From the NCBI GenBank assembly GCA_039105265.1, contig JAPFFF010000005.1:806001-870000 (forward strand): DNA of 64,000 nucleotides, written 5' to 3'. Below, piece after piece: positions 1 to 9,252 of this stretch; position 1 is the first letter of the stretch, and every line of letters starts with the position of its first letter. The position numbers and the translations under genes are program-made. The stretch comes from Tritrichomonas musculus (Eukaryota > Parabasalia > Tritrichomonadida > Tritrichomonadidae). Under the pieces are notes generated by a model. It was given only the letters and a program-made list of their open reading frames with translations, searched no databases and had not been told where the DNA came from.

Positions 1-71
1 ACATTTCAACTACGAGAAATGACAAAACAAAAGAAATAAAAATCAATCAAGAATCGAAAAGAAGAATCGAA

Positions 72-3000
72 ATGACATTTCTAATTCAAGATCATTTTTC
101 AGTTCTTTTTGGTATCAAGAAGAAGATAATATTTTTGAGCTACATTTTAAATATCAAAGATTTTTCAGATTTAAAGAAAAGTTGTAACATCGAATACGCA
201 TCACGAAAAGTTTTGAGTCAAATTGAAGTTTACAATTATTTGATTCCGATAGAGCAACAACAATCAAAAGAAGAAATCAAGAAACTTCATAGAAAATCCA
301 AAATTCAAATCAACGAATTTATCAAAATCTTACAATTCGATCATTGTGACACAGTTGAAAATGATGAATTGAAAAGAATCATTTCAGAAATCAATTTTTT
401 TGTCTTACATCATTCAAATTACAGTTTTGAACTCAAAACGAACTGGTCAAGATTGGTTACGAGATTTAGTGAAATTGAAAAGAGAGAATTGATGGAAGAT
501 TCAATATTTGAAATAATTTCAGGATCATTTGAAAACATCAAGGAAATGAATCAAAAATCATTCAAAAGATTATCAAAGAAAGAACGAAATTCGAATATTG
601 AAAATGTCAATCGAGTCATCAAATCGATAAATACATTCTATGATTTCATTATGAATGACAAATCGAAAAAACAAAGCAAAGAAATTGAAAAAATATTATT
701 TAAAGTTGTTTTCAATCGAAATCAAAAAGAATCAAAACTGACGAATGCTTTCTCAGTATTTGAAATGCATGACATATTGATCAAAACGACCGAATCCATT
801 TTCAGCTTGACGAGTACGACCGGAAGTGGGAAAACGAGATGTGCACCATTCTTCTTTGCTATCAAAACGATCGAAGACAACATGACTCGACCATTTTTCA
901 TCATGACGCAACCAAGATTTTCTGTCATCAAAACCAAGATCAATGACATCAGAAAACTTTTTGGTGACACGATTCAAATCATCACGAACAGCAACAAAAT
1001 AATAAGAAAGTATGAAAAATACAGTAACAATATCAAATACAACTTTAATCCAAAATTCGAGAAACCAATTTTTGGAATTTTCACATCACGAACGTTATTA
1101 GATATCATTCAAAAAGTTGATCAAATGAATATTGATATTTGCTCAATTACACGTTTTTGTCTTGATGAAATTCATGAAAGAACAGTTGAATCAGATGTAC
1201 TAAGTGCGATTTTGTCAAAAAGGATAAATGAAATGATATCGACAAAGCATAATTTTCCATTGCAAATATTGATGATGTCAGCAACACCAGATTCGCGTGT
1301 TTACAATTGCTTCAAGAACGTCAATCGATTCAGGCTTCCAAGCTCATACTTATATCCAATTGATACAATTCATCAACAAGTTCAAAATATGGAAGAAATC
1401 AATCCAGTGGCAGCAAATCAAACAATGAAAATCATTGAACGAATGGCGACAAAAACGATCGACCGAGGACACATTCTAGTATTCGCATCAGGGAATTACA
1501 GCATGAATAACTTAATCAGAATTATTTGTAATGAATTTGATATAAATAATCGTTTTAACAACACTCTTGTAAAAGTTATTAAAAGATTCGATTCATTGTT
1601 TGAAGAAGAAAGTATTGAAAAATTCTACACAAATCTTGAGAAATATATTGAACAAGAAACACGAAAATCGACATTTTTCAAAGACATTCTATTCATTTTG
1701 CCAGTCAAATATCTTGGTTTTGTATCAAATGAACAAAAAGAAATATGCTTGAATCCAATTCCACAACATCCAAATGTCATCAAAGTCATTTTTGCGACGA
1801 ATGTAATTGAATCATCAGTTACAATTCAAGATCTAATTGCAGTTGTTGACAGTGGAACATACATCAATAAATCGTTCAATCTCAATAGTCAATACTATTT
1901 CACATCAGAAGAAATAATTTCTATCCAAAACCAAGAACAACGAAAAGGTCGAGTTGGAAGGCATAGATCAGGAATTGCAGTTCAAATTACAGTAGAAAAC
2001 AAACCCAATCCAGTTTCTTTGCCACCAGCGATTCTTACATCCAATATTTCGTACAACATTTTATCATTAAGACAAATTGGATATAAAATTGAAGAAATCG
2101 AGAATCTTCCAGATAAAATCAATGACAACGATCTTGAAAAATACATCTCAGAGTTAAAATCATTGAAAGCGTTGACGGAAGAAACAAACGAATTGACAAC
2201 ATTTGGAAGAATTCTTGTCAAATTCGATTCATTCTATCCTTTATTTTCTGTTTCAATTTTATCAATTTCAGGCTACAAATATAATGAATGTGAAATGCAA
2301 CGAATTGACAATTTTGAAGAAAAAGAAATCAACGAAAAGAATCTCAAAGTAATCCTTGGATGCCTCATATCATTAATAATATCAAATTCAAGTTTGATCC
2401 TCAACGATTTGTCAATCAAATTAAGACAATACTTTGATAAAAGATCAGACATCATTACTTTACTTCGAACGATTCTTGATTTGGCACAACTAGATAAACA
2501 AGGAATATTGGATAGTGAATCAGATTACGGATTAGATAGTAAAAAGGTTATCTCGATGTTATGCAACCTCCAAAAAATCATCGAAAACTTATTCTTTTCG
2601 AATAATGAAATTCAAGATAATCGTTATTATACCAAAATCAAGAACAAGAGAGAGAACTTCATATGGAAAACAATTTTCAAATTATTGAAGAAATATGTTG
2701 AAGAATTAGGAGAGGATTTATATACATTCATACAAGAATTCTTCAAAGAAATAGGAAAGAATAAGCCAGAATGGATTGAAACACGAAAAGCCAAATTTAT
2801 TAATATTAATTGTTTTTCGAAAGAACCATGCTTTAATTACAAAGGAAATGACATATGTGAATTTTCTAAGCAAAGCATTTTTGTTTCGAAGAGACCAGGC
2901 TCGATTGGACTTGATTCACCTTCTTCATGTTTAATTTTCTCAGTTTCAAATTCATCTGTAAACAACCAATGTTATGGGGAATTAATTCATTCATTAGGAA

Positions 3001-5603
3001 ATGATGATGACATTAATGAGTTTATTCCACATCCAATATCAGTAGAAACTTCTAAAATGTTGGATAATGATTTTTCACTTCAATTATTAGAATCTTATTT
3101 CTGTTGTTCAGATCATTTTCTCAGATATGAAAGCCTTAACACATTATTTTATAAATCGAAAGAAATGATAACAAACTCAGAAGGCCAAGAATGCACTTTG
3201 ATTTCATTTATTCCAAAAGAAAGATCATCAATTCAAGAATTCATTGAATCTGTTGAAAAACTCGAAAAATTAATTCCTTTCACACCATCAACTATTCTAG
3301 TAAAAAACAGCGATCTCAATTGTGTTGTGTCACTATATGGAGACGGGACAAGCAAAATCAATTCTACAGTTCATTCATTCTATGATAAAGACTTCTTTGC
3401 ATATCGTTTTGATAAAGAAACGATTGAATACCTTATTGAAAACATTGAACAAATTAAGAAATGTCCAGACACTTTATCAATAGCAATCACAGGTGAATCA
3501 ATGTGTTATCCACTCACAAAATATGATTGTCCTCCATGCATTAGAAGAAATGAATTATATCGTCCTCAATCATTTTCAAGCACACCGTATGTTTTCAATA
3601 TTGAGCAAGTCTTTCACAATCATTTGGTGATGGTTTCAAATACAAGAATTAAAAACTTTGAATCATATGTAATTCCATGGATTCAAGAAAGCAGGTATGG
3701 ATATGATTATGAAGAAAATTCATTAATTCAAAGAGCCAACAATGTTGCTAAGAATACGATCACATTTTCCCATTCACTTAATCGACTGATTTTCAGCACA
3801 CCAGAATCGATTCTTCAAGTCAAAGGAAGAGCTGCACCATCATATGGAATCGAAGACATCCCAAAATGCTTGGGACCAATATCAAGAATGTTTTATCTGT
3901 GTGCATTACAACATATTCAAGGAGTTTCTCTTACATCACCATTGACATTGAATGGCTTTTATTATCGTGGGAAACAAATCGCCCATATTCCTGAAATCAA
4001 TGAAATTCAATTTTCACGATCACGATATATTGGAAATTCATGTTATTGCTTAGATGTCAAATATGAAGATGAAATCAATGAAGTTGAAAATAAAGTATAT
4101 GATCTTTGTCATAAGAATGGAATACATCACATTTATAGAGAAAATGTTCCCGTTTTCAGTGCGATAATTCGACATAGAAAACATTCAAATCTATCCAGAA
4201 ACGAATTTGTCGATAGAGTAAATTCAGTTTTAGATCAATTTGGCGGTGTCATTGCAAAACGATTTGAATATGCAGAATTCATTGGGAATGAAATATATCG
4301 TGGAATGATCAAAGTATTGATGTATTGTGCAGATTTCACAGTTCCACTTGCCAACATGCTAAAAGAAGTTATTGAAGAATCAGAAATAGAAACAGTCTTT
4401 AGCATTCTTTGCAACAATTATGATGAAGATATTCTTACCGATGTTCATGTTAAGAAAGCGTTGACAGAATGGTTTGAAAAACAAAATATTTCAATTGATG
4501 CAGTTACATTACAATTGATTGGAAAAGAAGAAGAAAACAAAGATAAAATTGAGAAAGCGATTATTGAAATGAAAGAAAATCCACCTCATCTGCCATTTAA
4601 ATCATATCCAATCCCTGAGCACTTTAACATTCTGCAGATTAGTCGTCATGTGAAATACATGAACAGAGAGAAACAAGACAAATGGCATTTGAACAAGATA
4701 ACAAGAACATTGATTGTTCCAAAGAATGTTAATGAAGAAGAAATTATTGAATTCATGAATCAATTTCAAAAGAATTACAATAAAAATGTTGAAGAGGAAG
4801 ACGACATTTTATGGGAAATATTCCTTCATGATGAAGAACCAGAATTATCACGCCATTTGATTAACATATTTTCTGAAGATGGAAGGATGACTCAAAAGCA
4901 TTTTTGCGTTGAATGTTTGTATCAATCATTGGTCTTCAATTTGAGAAAAATGTACAATAAAGACGAAGATTGCTGCTCGATGAAAAACATATATGAAGAC
5001 ATTTTGCCATTGTCAAATATATCCTTTGTAGAGAATTCATCATCAGAACGAATTCCTTTTGGACAAATGATTTGGTCGCTGGTTAAAGAACAGAAGATTT
5101 CCAATCAAATAAAAACATGGATCACAGCTCTCTCAATTCGAAGCATCATGAAATCATCGAAGATTACTTTTTGTCCTCTGCATCCTCACATTTTATTGCC
5201 AGTTCCGCCAGCGGGCGCTATCCTGGATTGCTCAGTTGATTCATGCGATTTCTGCTATTGCTTCATGTGCAACGAGTGGCATCAGAAAGGGAAGTGCTCC
5301 AAGGATTGTGGTGTTTCAGCTGGGTGCCGAATTTGTCCGTTTTGTAAAGAAGAAATTGTGAAAAGCCAATGCTGCAATCATATCCACTGCCATTGTGGAA
5401 GAGACTTTTGTTATTATTGTGGAGAAGGATTTGACAGCGATCATGATTGTTATGAGCACATGAACAGCAGAGGACATTGGAAAGAAGCACCTGACTATGA
5501 AAAATTTGTTAAGAACAATGAAGTTAATGAAGAAGATTTAAACAAATTTTACGAGGATTATCCTCAATGGAAACCAAAATGGATGAATAATGATCAAGAA
5601 TAA
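72..5603 (+). CDS. DEAH-box helicase with C-terminal RING-IBR-RING-type zinc region
   Basis: Probably an RNA helicase joined to an E3 ubiquitin-ligase-type module. Helicase motifs run in order: Walker A TTGSGKT (about residue 248), DEIH in CLDEIHERT (about 365), MSATP (about 402), ATNVIESSVTIQD (motif V), and QEQRKGRVGR (motif VI, about 625). A long middle region has no domain I recognise. The C-terminal 250 residues are Cys/His-rich: a reduced RING1-like HFCVECL, an IBR-like stretch, then CPFC...QCCNHIHCHCG...CYYC, which fits RING2 and keeps a Cys where RBR ligases carry the thioester. Plant DEAH11/12 proteins have the same order. The ATG at 72 is the first in frame, but the frame stays open to base 3 with charged, coding-like residues, so the true start may lie outside the window. 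TAA at 5601. Confidence 0.85.
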   Translation: MTFLIQDHFSVLFGIKKKIIFLSYILNIKDFSDLKKSCNIEYASRKVLSQIEVYNYLIPIEQQQSKEEIKKLHRKSKIQINEFIKILQFDHCDTVENDELKRIISEINFFVLHHSNYSFELKTNWSRLVTRFSEIEKRELMEDSIFEIISGSFENIKEMNQKSFKRLSKKERNSNIENVNRVIKSINTFYDFIMNDKSKKQSKEIEKILFKVVFNRNQKESKLTNAFSVFEMHDILIKTTESIFSLTSTTGSGKTRCAPFFFAIKTIEDNMTRPFFIMTQPRFSVIKTKINDIRKLFGDTIQIITNSNKIIRKYEKYSNNIKYNFNPKFEKPIFGIFTSRTLLDIIQKVDQMNIDICSITRFCLDEIHERTVESDVLSAILSKRINEMISTKHNFPLQILMMSATPDSRVYNCFKNVNRFRLPSSYLYPIDTIHQQVQNMEEINPVAANQTMKIIERMATKTIDRGHILVFASGNYSMNNLIRIICNEFDINNRFNNTLVKVIKRFDSLFEEESIEKFYTNLEKYIEQETRKSTFFKDILFILPVKYLGFVSNEQKEICLNPIPQHPNVIKVIFATNVIESSVTIQDLIAVVDSGTYINKSFNLNSQYYFTSEEIISIQNQEQRKGRVGRHRSGIAVQITVENKPNPVSLPPAILTSNISYNILSLRQIGYKIEEIENLPDKINDNDLEKYISELKSLKALTEETNELTTFGRILVKFDSFYPLFSVSILSISGYKYNECEMQRIDNFEEKEINEKNLKVILGCLISLIISNSSLILNDLSIKLRQYFDKRSDIITLLRTILDLAQLDKQGILDSESDYGLDSKKVISMLCNLQKIIENLFFSNNEIQDNRYYTKIKNKRENFIWKTIFKLLKKYVEELGEDLYTFIQEFFKEIGKNKPEWIETRKAKFININCFSKEPCFNYKGNDICEFSKQSIFVSKRPGSIGLDSPSSCLIFSVSNSSVNNQCYGELIHSLGNDDDINEFIPHPISVETSKMLDNDFSLQLLESYFCCSDHFLRYESLNTLFYKSKEMITNSEGQECTLISFIPKERSSIQEFIESVEKLEKLIPFTPSTILVKNSDLNCVVSLYGDGTSKINSTVHSFYDKDFFAYRFDKETIEYLIENIEQIKKCPDTLSIAITGESMCYPLTKYDCPPCIRRNELYRPQSFSSTPYVFNIEQVFHNHLVMVSNTRIKNFESYVIPWIQESRYGYDYEENSLIQRANNVAKNTITFSHSLNRLIFSTPESILQVKGRAAPSYGIEDIPKCLGPISRMFYLCALQHIQGVSLTSPLTLNGFYYRGKQIAHIPEINEIQFSRSRYIGNSCYCLDVKYEDEINEVENKVYDLCHKNGIHHIYRENVPVFSAIIRHRKHSNLSRNEFVDRVNSVLDQFGGVIAKRFEYAEFIGNEIYRGMIKVLMYCADFTVPLANMLKEVIEESEIETVFSILCNNYDEDILTDVHVKKALTEWFEKQNISIDAVTLQLIGKEEENKDKIEKAIIEMKENPPHLPFKSYPIPEHFNILQISRHVKYMNREKQDKWHLNKITRTLIVPKNVNEEEIIEFMNQFQKNYNKNVEEEDDILWEIFLHDEEPELSRHLINIFSEDGRMTQKHFCVECLYQSLVFNLRKMYNKDEDCCSMKNIYEDILPLSNISFVENSSSERIPFGQMIWSLVKEQKISNQIKTWITALSIRSIMKSSKITFCPLHPHILLPVPPAGAILDCSVDSCDFCYCFMCNEWHQKGKCSKDCGVSAGCRICPFCKEEIVKSQCCNHIHCHCGRDFCYYCGEGFDSDHDCYEHMNSRGHWKEAPDYEKFVKNNEVNEEDLNKFYEDYPQWKPKWMNNDQE

Positions 5604-5901
5604 TGTTATTATATTAATAGATAAAAATATCATGTGTTTGTTTATATAAAAAACGAGCTTACGAAATATATATTTGCTTTTTTCAACTTCATTCAAAATG
5701 CTAATATTATTTTTTGTGTAAGCATAACTAGTTTCTAGAAGTTTATATTATTTTGTTTATAAACTCGTTATTTATTTAATAATGTCATATTCATTGTGAA
5801 ATTGATTATAGACATACTTTGAATCATTAGATTGAAGACAGTCACATTGATCATTCATGAGAATTTTATAAAAATAAATTTAAAAAAAGAAAGTCAAAAA
5901 A
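5604..5901. other. AT-rich spacer
   Basis: 3' flank of the helicase gene and 3' flank of the minus-strand tRNA. No coding stretch seen. The 40 bases next to the tRNA resemble the flank of the second tRNA copy. Confidence 0.5.
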
Positions 5902-5974
5902 TGGTCCCACAGGGACTCGAACCCTAGACCTTTGCGTTATCAGCACAACGCTCTACCGACTGAGCTATGAGACC
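5902..5974 (-). tRNA. tRNA-Ile (anticodon GAU), copy 1
   Basis: Folds as a 73-nt cloverleaf on the minus strand. The acceptor GGTCTCA pairs with TGGGACC, the D arm is GCTC/GAGC, the anticodon stem is TTGTG/CGCAA with loop CTGATAA, and the T loop is TTCGAGT. The anticodon (plus-strand ATC at 5939-5941) is GAU, reading isoleucine AUC/AUU. A box TAGCTCAGTCGG and B box GGTTCGAGTCC fit RNA polymerase III internal promoters. A T6 run directly after the gene (leftwards) fits pol III termination. No CCA is encoded. There is no intron. The mature sequence is identical to the copy at 7649-7721, which points the opposite way. Confidence 0.95.
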
Positions 5975-6450
5975 ATACACTTATTTATAATTATTAAATT
6001 TATATTCTTTTCTTTAGAGAAGATATTTGAAAATTTGGAGATCTTATATATTTCATAGAAATAAGTGTAAAATCATTTTGATTATATACAAAGAAGTCTG
6101 CTTTATTAATAAATTAAAATAGAGAACTAAATGACAAATGTTGAAATAAAGATTTCTTTATTAGGTTCATCTATTCCATTTAAATTTCATATATTCGATA
6201 TAATATAATTCATAGATAATAATATAATAATATTAATTTGTTATTTTTAATGTTATATTGAGATATATTTAAAAAAAAAATATTCAAATAAAACAAATAA
6301 ATCATGTAAACATTGAAAAATTGAAAGTATAAGCGCAATTGAAAGGAAAAAATGTTGTAATAAAGAATAATTCAAATGTTTATTTTTTATATGTTGTAAA
6401 GACTAATAAAAAAATAAATGGAAAACAATATAAAAGAAAAGATCCAATGT
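5975..6450. other. AT-rich spacer before the caspase-like gene
   Basis: No coding signal. Contains the 5' flank of the tRNA, shared with copy 2 (a TTAATAATTATAAATAA stretch). A TATAAAA string at 6429-6435 lies about 20 bases before the Inr-like motif; its use as a TATA box is uncertain. Confidence 0.4.
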
Positions 6451-6460
6451 TCATTTCATT
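6451..6460 (+). promoter_or_regulatory. Inr-like element of the caspase-like gene
   Basis: TCATTTCATT fits the Trichomonas initiator TCAY(T/A) and lies 21 bases before the ATG at 6472, the normal short 5' UTR distance for trichomonads. Assigned from the motif only. Confidence 0.4.
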
Positions 6461-6471
6461 TTTACTTTTAA

Positions 6472-7488
6472 ATGGAAGGTTTCATTGTTGATGATTATCA
6501 CAAAGGGATTGACGCAGTTGCAGACAGCGACACTTGCTACGACAAACCAGAGAAAAAACAAAAACACCCGATTTATGAATACAAAACAAGGAAAATGATG
6601 ATGAAGAACAACGAATTTTCAGATAAGAAATTCCAAAGAGTTCGTCATGTCTCAAACAAGAAGAAACTTCTTAAGTCGTTCCAAAGAATTGGTCGTTGCT
6701 TAAATAACGTCAGCCGCGATGATATGCCGAAAAATGGATATGACAAAGTCTGTTTAGTTCTCCTTACTAGCAACGAGCACAGCAAGCATGATCCGAAAGT
6801 TGGAGTTTTAAACGACGGTTATCTCTTTGCTTTATATCATCATCGTCTTGGCTTCAAAGTTTTCTATTTGTACAACTGTACGGAAGCGAATTATCCGAAA
6901 TTCTTACGGTTCTTCCTTTACAACACTACCGAGAGTTTGACTGTTTATTATTCAGGCCCAGGACGAACGCCGCGAGGAGACAGCGGAGTCGAATTCAAAG
7001 ATACGACACTGACGGCCTATCAACTTGGCCATGTCATCTGTCGTGATAGCAATGGCAGGAGCAAAGTCCTGTTTGTTTCGGATTGCACATCAAGCGGCTC
7101 TGTCTTTGACATCTCGCGAGTTGGAAGCTTGGAAGGCCGGGAAGCATCGCCGATGATCTCAATTTCAACGAAGAAGAGCGCGGATCCCGATAGCAAAGAA
7201 GGACGTCGCTCGCATGGAATTCTGACATATTATTTGTGCAAAGTCATCTACGACGATCCGTCAGTTACAGTTGAAAGATGCGTTGATCGTCTCAACAGCT
7301 TCATTGCTCGATTTGGCCAAACAGTTATTTGCGAAGTCACCGATCCGAAAGTTCTGAAAGAATCGATGTACAATCCATGCCATCATCCATGTCATCATCC
7401 AGCGGTAGATCCGGCGGAAGAAATGATTGAAGAAATTGGCACCGATGATTCTTCAACAGATGATGAAACAGATTCGTCTTCAGCTTGA
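6472..7488 (+). CDS. Caspase/metacaspase-like (C14) protein, catalytic dyad lost
   Basis: The p20-like core is recognisable: KVCLVLLTS, a beta strand ending NDGYLFALYHHRLGFKVFYLYN, TVYYSGPG (about residue 157) and VLFVSDCTSSGS (about residue 203). Active metacaspases have SGHG and DSCHSGS at the last two places. Here the His is Pro, and the nucleophile position holds Thr with a Cys two residues early, so cysteine-peptidase activity is unlikely. It may be a regulator or a decoy; that is inference. The N-terminal 75 residues are basic. The C terminus has a PCHHPCHHP repeat followed by an acidic Ser/Thr/Asp tail. GC content is clearly higher than in the flanks, so it is not decaying: the frame is intact over 338 codons. 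It sits between two inverted tRNA-Ile genes. Confidence 0.7.
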   Translation: MEGFIVDDYHKGIDAVADSDTCYDKPEKKQKHPIYEYKTRKMMMKNNEFSDKKFQRVRHVSNKKKLLKSFQRIGRCLNNVSRDDMPKNGYDKVCLVLLTSNEHSKHDPKVGVLNDGYLFALYHHRLGFKVFYLYNCTEANYPKFLRFFLYNTTESLTVYYSGPGRTPRGDSGVEFKDTTLTAYQLGHVICRDSNGRSKVLFVSDCTSSGSVFDISRVGSLEGREASPMISISTKKSADPDSKEGRRSHGILTYYLCKVIYDDPSVTVERCVDRLNSFIARFGQTVICEVTDPKVLKESMYNPCHHPCHHPAVDPAEEMIEEIGTDDSSTDDETDSSSA

Positions 7489-7514
7489 AATAGAATAAGT
7501 TAAAAAATTATTAT

Positions 7515-7553
7515 TATATATGAATAAATATTCTATCGCTTTGATCTTTATAT
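7515..7553. repeat. 39-bp direct repeat, left copy
   Basis: Matches 7751-7789 at 36 of 39 bases (TATATATGAATAAATAT at the start, TTTGATCTTTATAT at the end). The pair brackets tRNA-Ile copy 2, as if the 3' flank of the caspase-like gene had been duplicated when the tRNA arrived. Confidence 0.75.
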
Positions 7554-7648
7554 TTTAATTTTGATTATATTTAATAGAAAAACTTAAAAAATTATTTTAT
7601 ATATTTATATATATTGATAAAAAAGTTAATAATTATAAATAAATATAA

Positions 7649-7721
7649 GGTCTCATAGCTCAGTCGGTAGAGCGTTGTGCTGATAACGCAAAGGTCTAGG
7701 GTTCGAGTCCCTGTGGGACCA
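7649..7721 (+). tRNA. tRNA-Ile (anticodon GAU), copy 2
   Basis: Plus-strand twin of the 5902-5974 gene with the same 73-nt mature sequence; anticodon GAT at 7682-7684. The pol III terminator T6 starts at 7722. The 5' flank (about 20 bases) and 3' flank (about 35 bases) also resemble those of copy 1, so the duplicated unit is larger than the gene. The two copies diverge from the caspase-like gene between them. Confidence 0.95.
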
Positions 7722-7750
7722 TTTTTTGACTTTTTTTTTCAAATGATTTT

Positions 7751-7789
7751 TATATATGAATAAATATCCTATTACTTTGATCTTTATAT
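7751..7789. repeat. 39-bp direct repeat, right copy
   Basis: Partner of 7515-7553, with three mismatches, in the same orientation. Confidence 0.75.
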
Positions 7790-7872
7790 GAATAAATAGG
7801 CCATTATTTACGTTTTCAAATTTATTTCTGTATTGATAAAAAGTCATCATTAGCACAAGTAATGCAAAATGC

Positions 7873-8799
7873 ATTGGAAGTGAAGCGTATGCAGATGGAC
7901 ATTCAATGGCAAATCAAAAGAAATTGTGATGCCTTACATTCGAATGTGAAGGAAAACCGCCAAAATTTCACTTCCTCAAGGTCAATACAAACTTGAAGTC
8001 TGGGGTGCAAAAGGCGGCGATTCAACTGGCAATGGTCGCAGTGATCGCGGCAAGCAATCGATGGTTCAAGGCGGTTTAGGCGGTTATTCACGAGGCACTC
8101 TGAGATTGAACAAAAATGAGACAGTCTATGTTTTCGTTGGTGAAGAAGGCCATCCATCAAATTCATCAGATGACTCAAGCACAAGTGGAAGCTTCCCTGG
8201 CGGCGGAGGCACGAGAACAGGCCATCATTTACGTTACACGACTGTTTCAGGAACAGGCGGAGGCTCGACTTCAATTCAAATTGGAGGTGAAACAAACTAC
8301 TCGCGAGTGACTGTCGCCGGGCGGCAGCAGCTTTTGTGCTGATCCAGGCGGATTTGGTGGCCGTTTGAGTGGAGGCAACTCATTCTTAGAAGGATCACTT
8401 CAGAGCAACGGCGCGGGCACTCAGCCTGGCAGCACTTTAAAAGACAGAGGTAGCGATCAGAGAAAAGTAGATCAGGCACAATTTGGTTTGGGCGGCACAA
8501 GCAAATCCTTGCGTGGCTGCGATTCATGCGGTGGCGGTGGAGGCTGCAGCGGTGGCGGTTTTGGCGTAACAGATCTTTGCTCGAGTGGAGGCGGATCCGG
8601 CTGGACATTCACCGAGAAGAGTCTGCGAGTGTGGCAGTCTGGTGACTCTGCAAATGCACAAAAGTTTACTCTAAACAGCGCCTGCTACCTAACTGATGTG
8701 ATGTGCGCTGGAGGCAACGAAGAGTTCCCTTCGACTGATGGAAACGGTTCTGAAAGCGGCCACAAAGGCAATGGCTATGCGAAAATTACAATGTTATAG
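7873..8799 (+). pseudogene. Glycine-rich (ALK-type Gly-rich) protein, frameshifted relic
   Basis: Three pieces of one reading frame are separated by shifts. Piece 1 (frame of 7939) reads FECEGKPPKF; upstream in the same frame lies a TGA at 7927, then GSEAYADGHSMANQKK. Piece 2 (from about 7968, frame of 8061) reads LPQGQYKLEVWGAKGGDS and continues to SRVTVAG at about 8318. Piece 3 (frame of 8365) continues as CADPGGFGGRLSGG and ends GHKGNGYAKITML. Order and spacing match trichomonad glycine-rich proteins with the YKLEVWGAxGG signature. One shift near 7966-7970 looks like one lost base; one near 8316-8325 like one gained or two lost. No good ATG precedes piece 1. Either a pseudogene or assembly indels in a GC-rich repeat; the upstream stop and missing start favour a pseudogene. 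Confidence 0.75.
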
Positions 8800-9252
8800 A
8801 TTTATAAAATAATAATATAAATATTGTTTTAAACAAAGGTAAACAATTGTTTTTATCATTTTTTTAAAGAATGTATTTAAAACATTTAACAAGCAAAAAA
8901 AAAAAACAGAATTAAACAATTTTGACATGCTTTCTTCATTTTACACTATTACCAATTAACATTAAAGATCGTTTTAAAATTTTAGATTTGAATTTGTTTT
9001 GAATTATGCTTTCAATTTTGTTTTGGTGAGTAAAAGTCGCTTAATCTTTTTGAGAAGTATAATCATTCAATTTTTAAAAAATTGAAAAATTCTGAAAAAA
9101 AAAAATTTAAATTTCTTATAACCTATCGAGTTTATCTTATCGAATTTTAATCATATTCATTTTTAATAAAATTAATGAGTATTTAAAACAATATTTAAAT
9201 TTATAAACCGATTTATTTTTATTAATAAGGTACATTAAAGAATTTAATTATA
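8800..9252. other. AT-rich convergent spacer
   Basis: 3' flanks of the glycine-rich relic and the carrier-like gene. Poly-A/T runs only; no gene seen. Confidence 0.5.
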
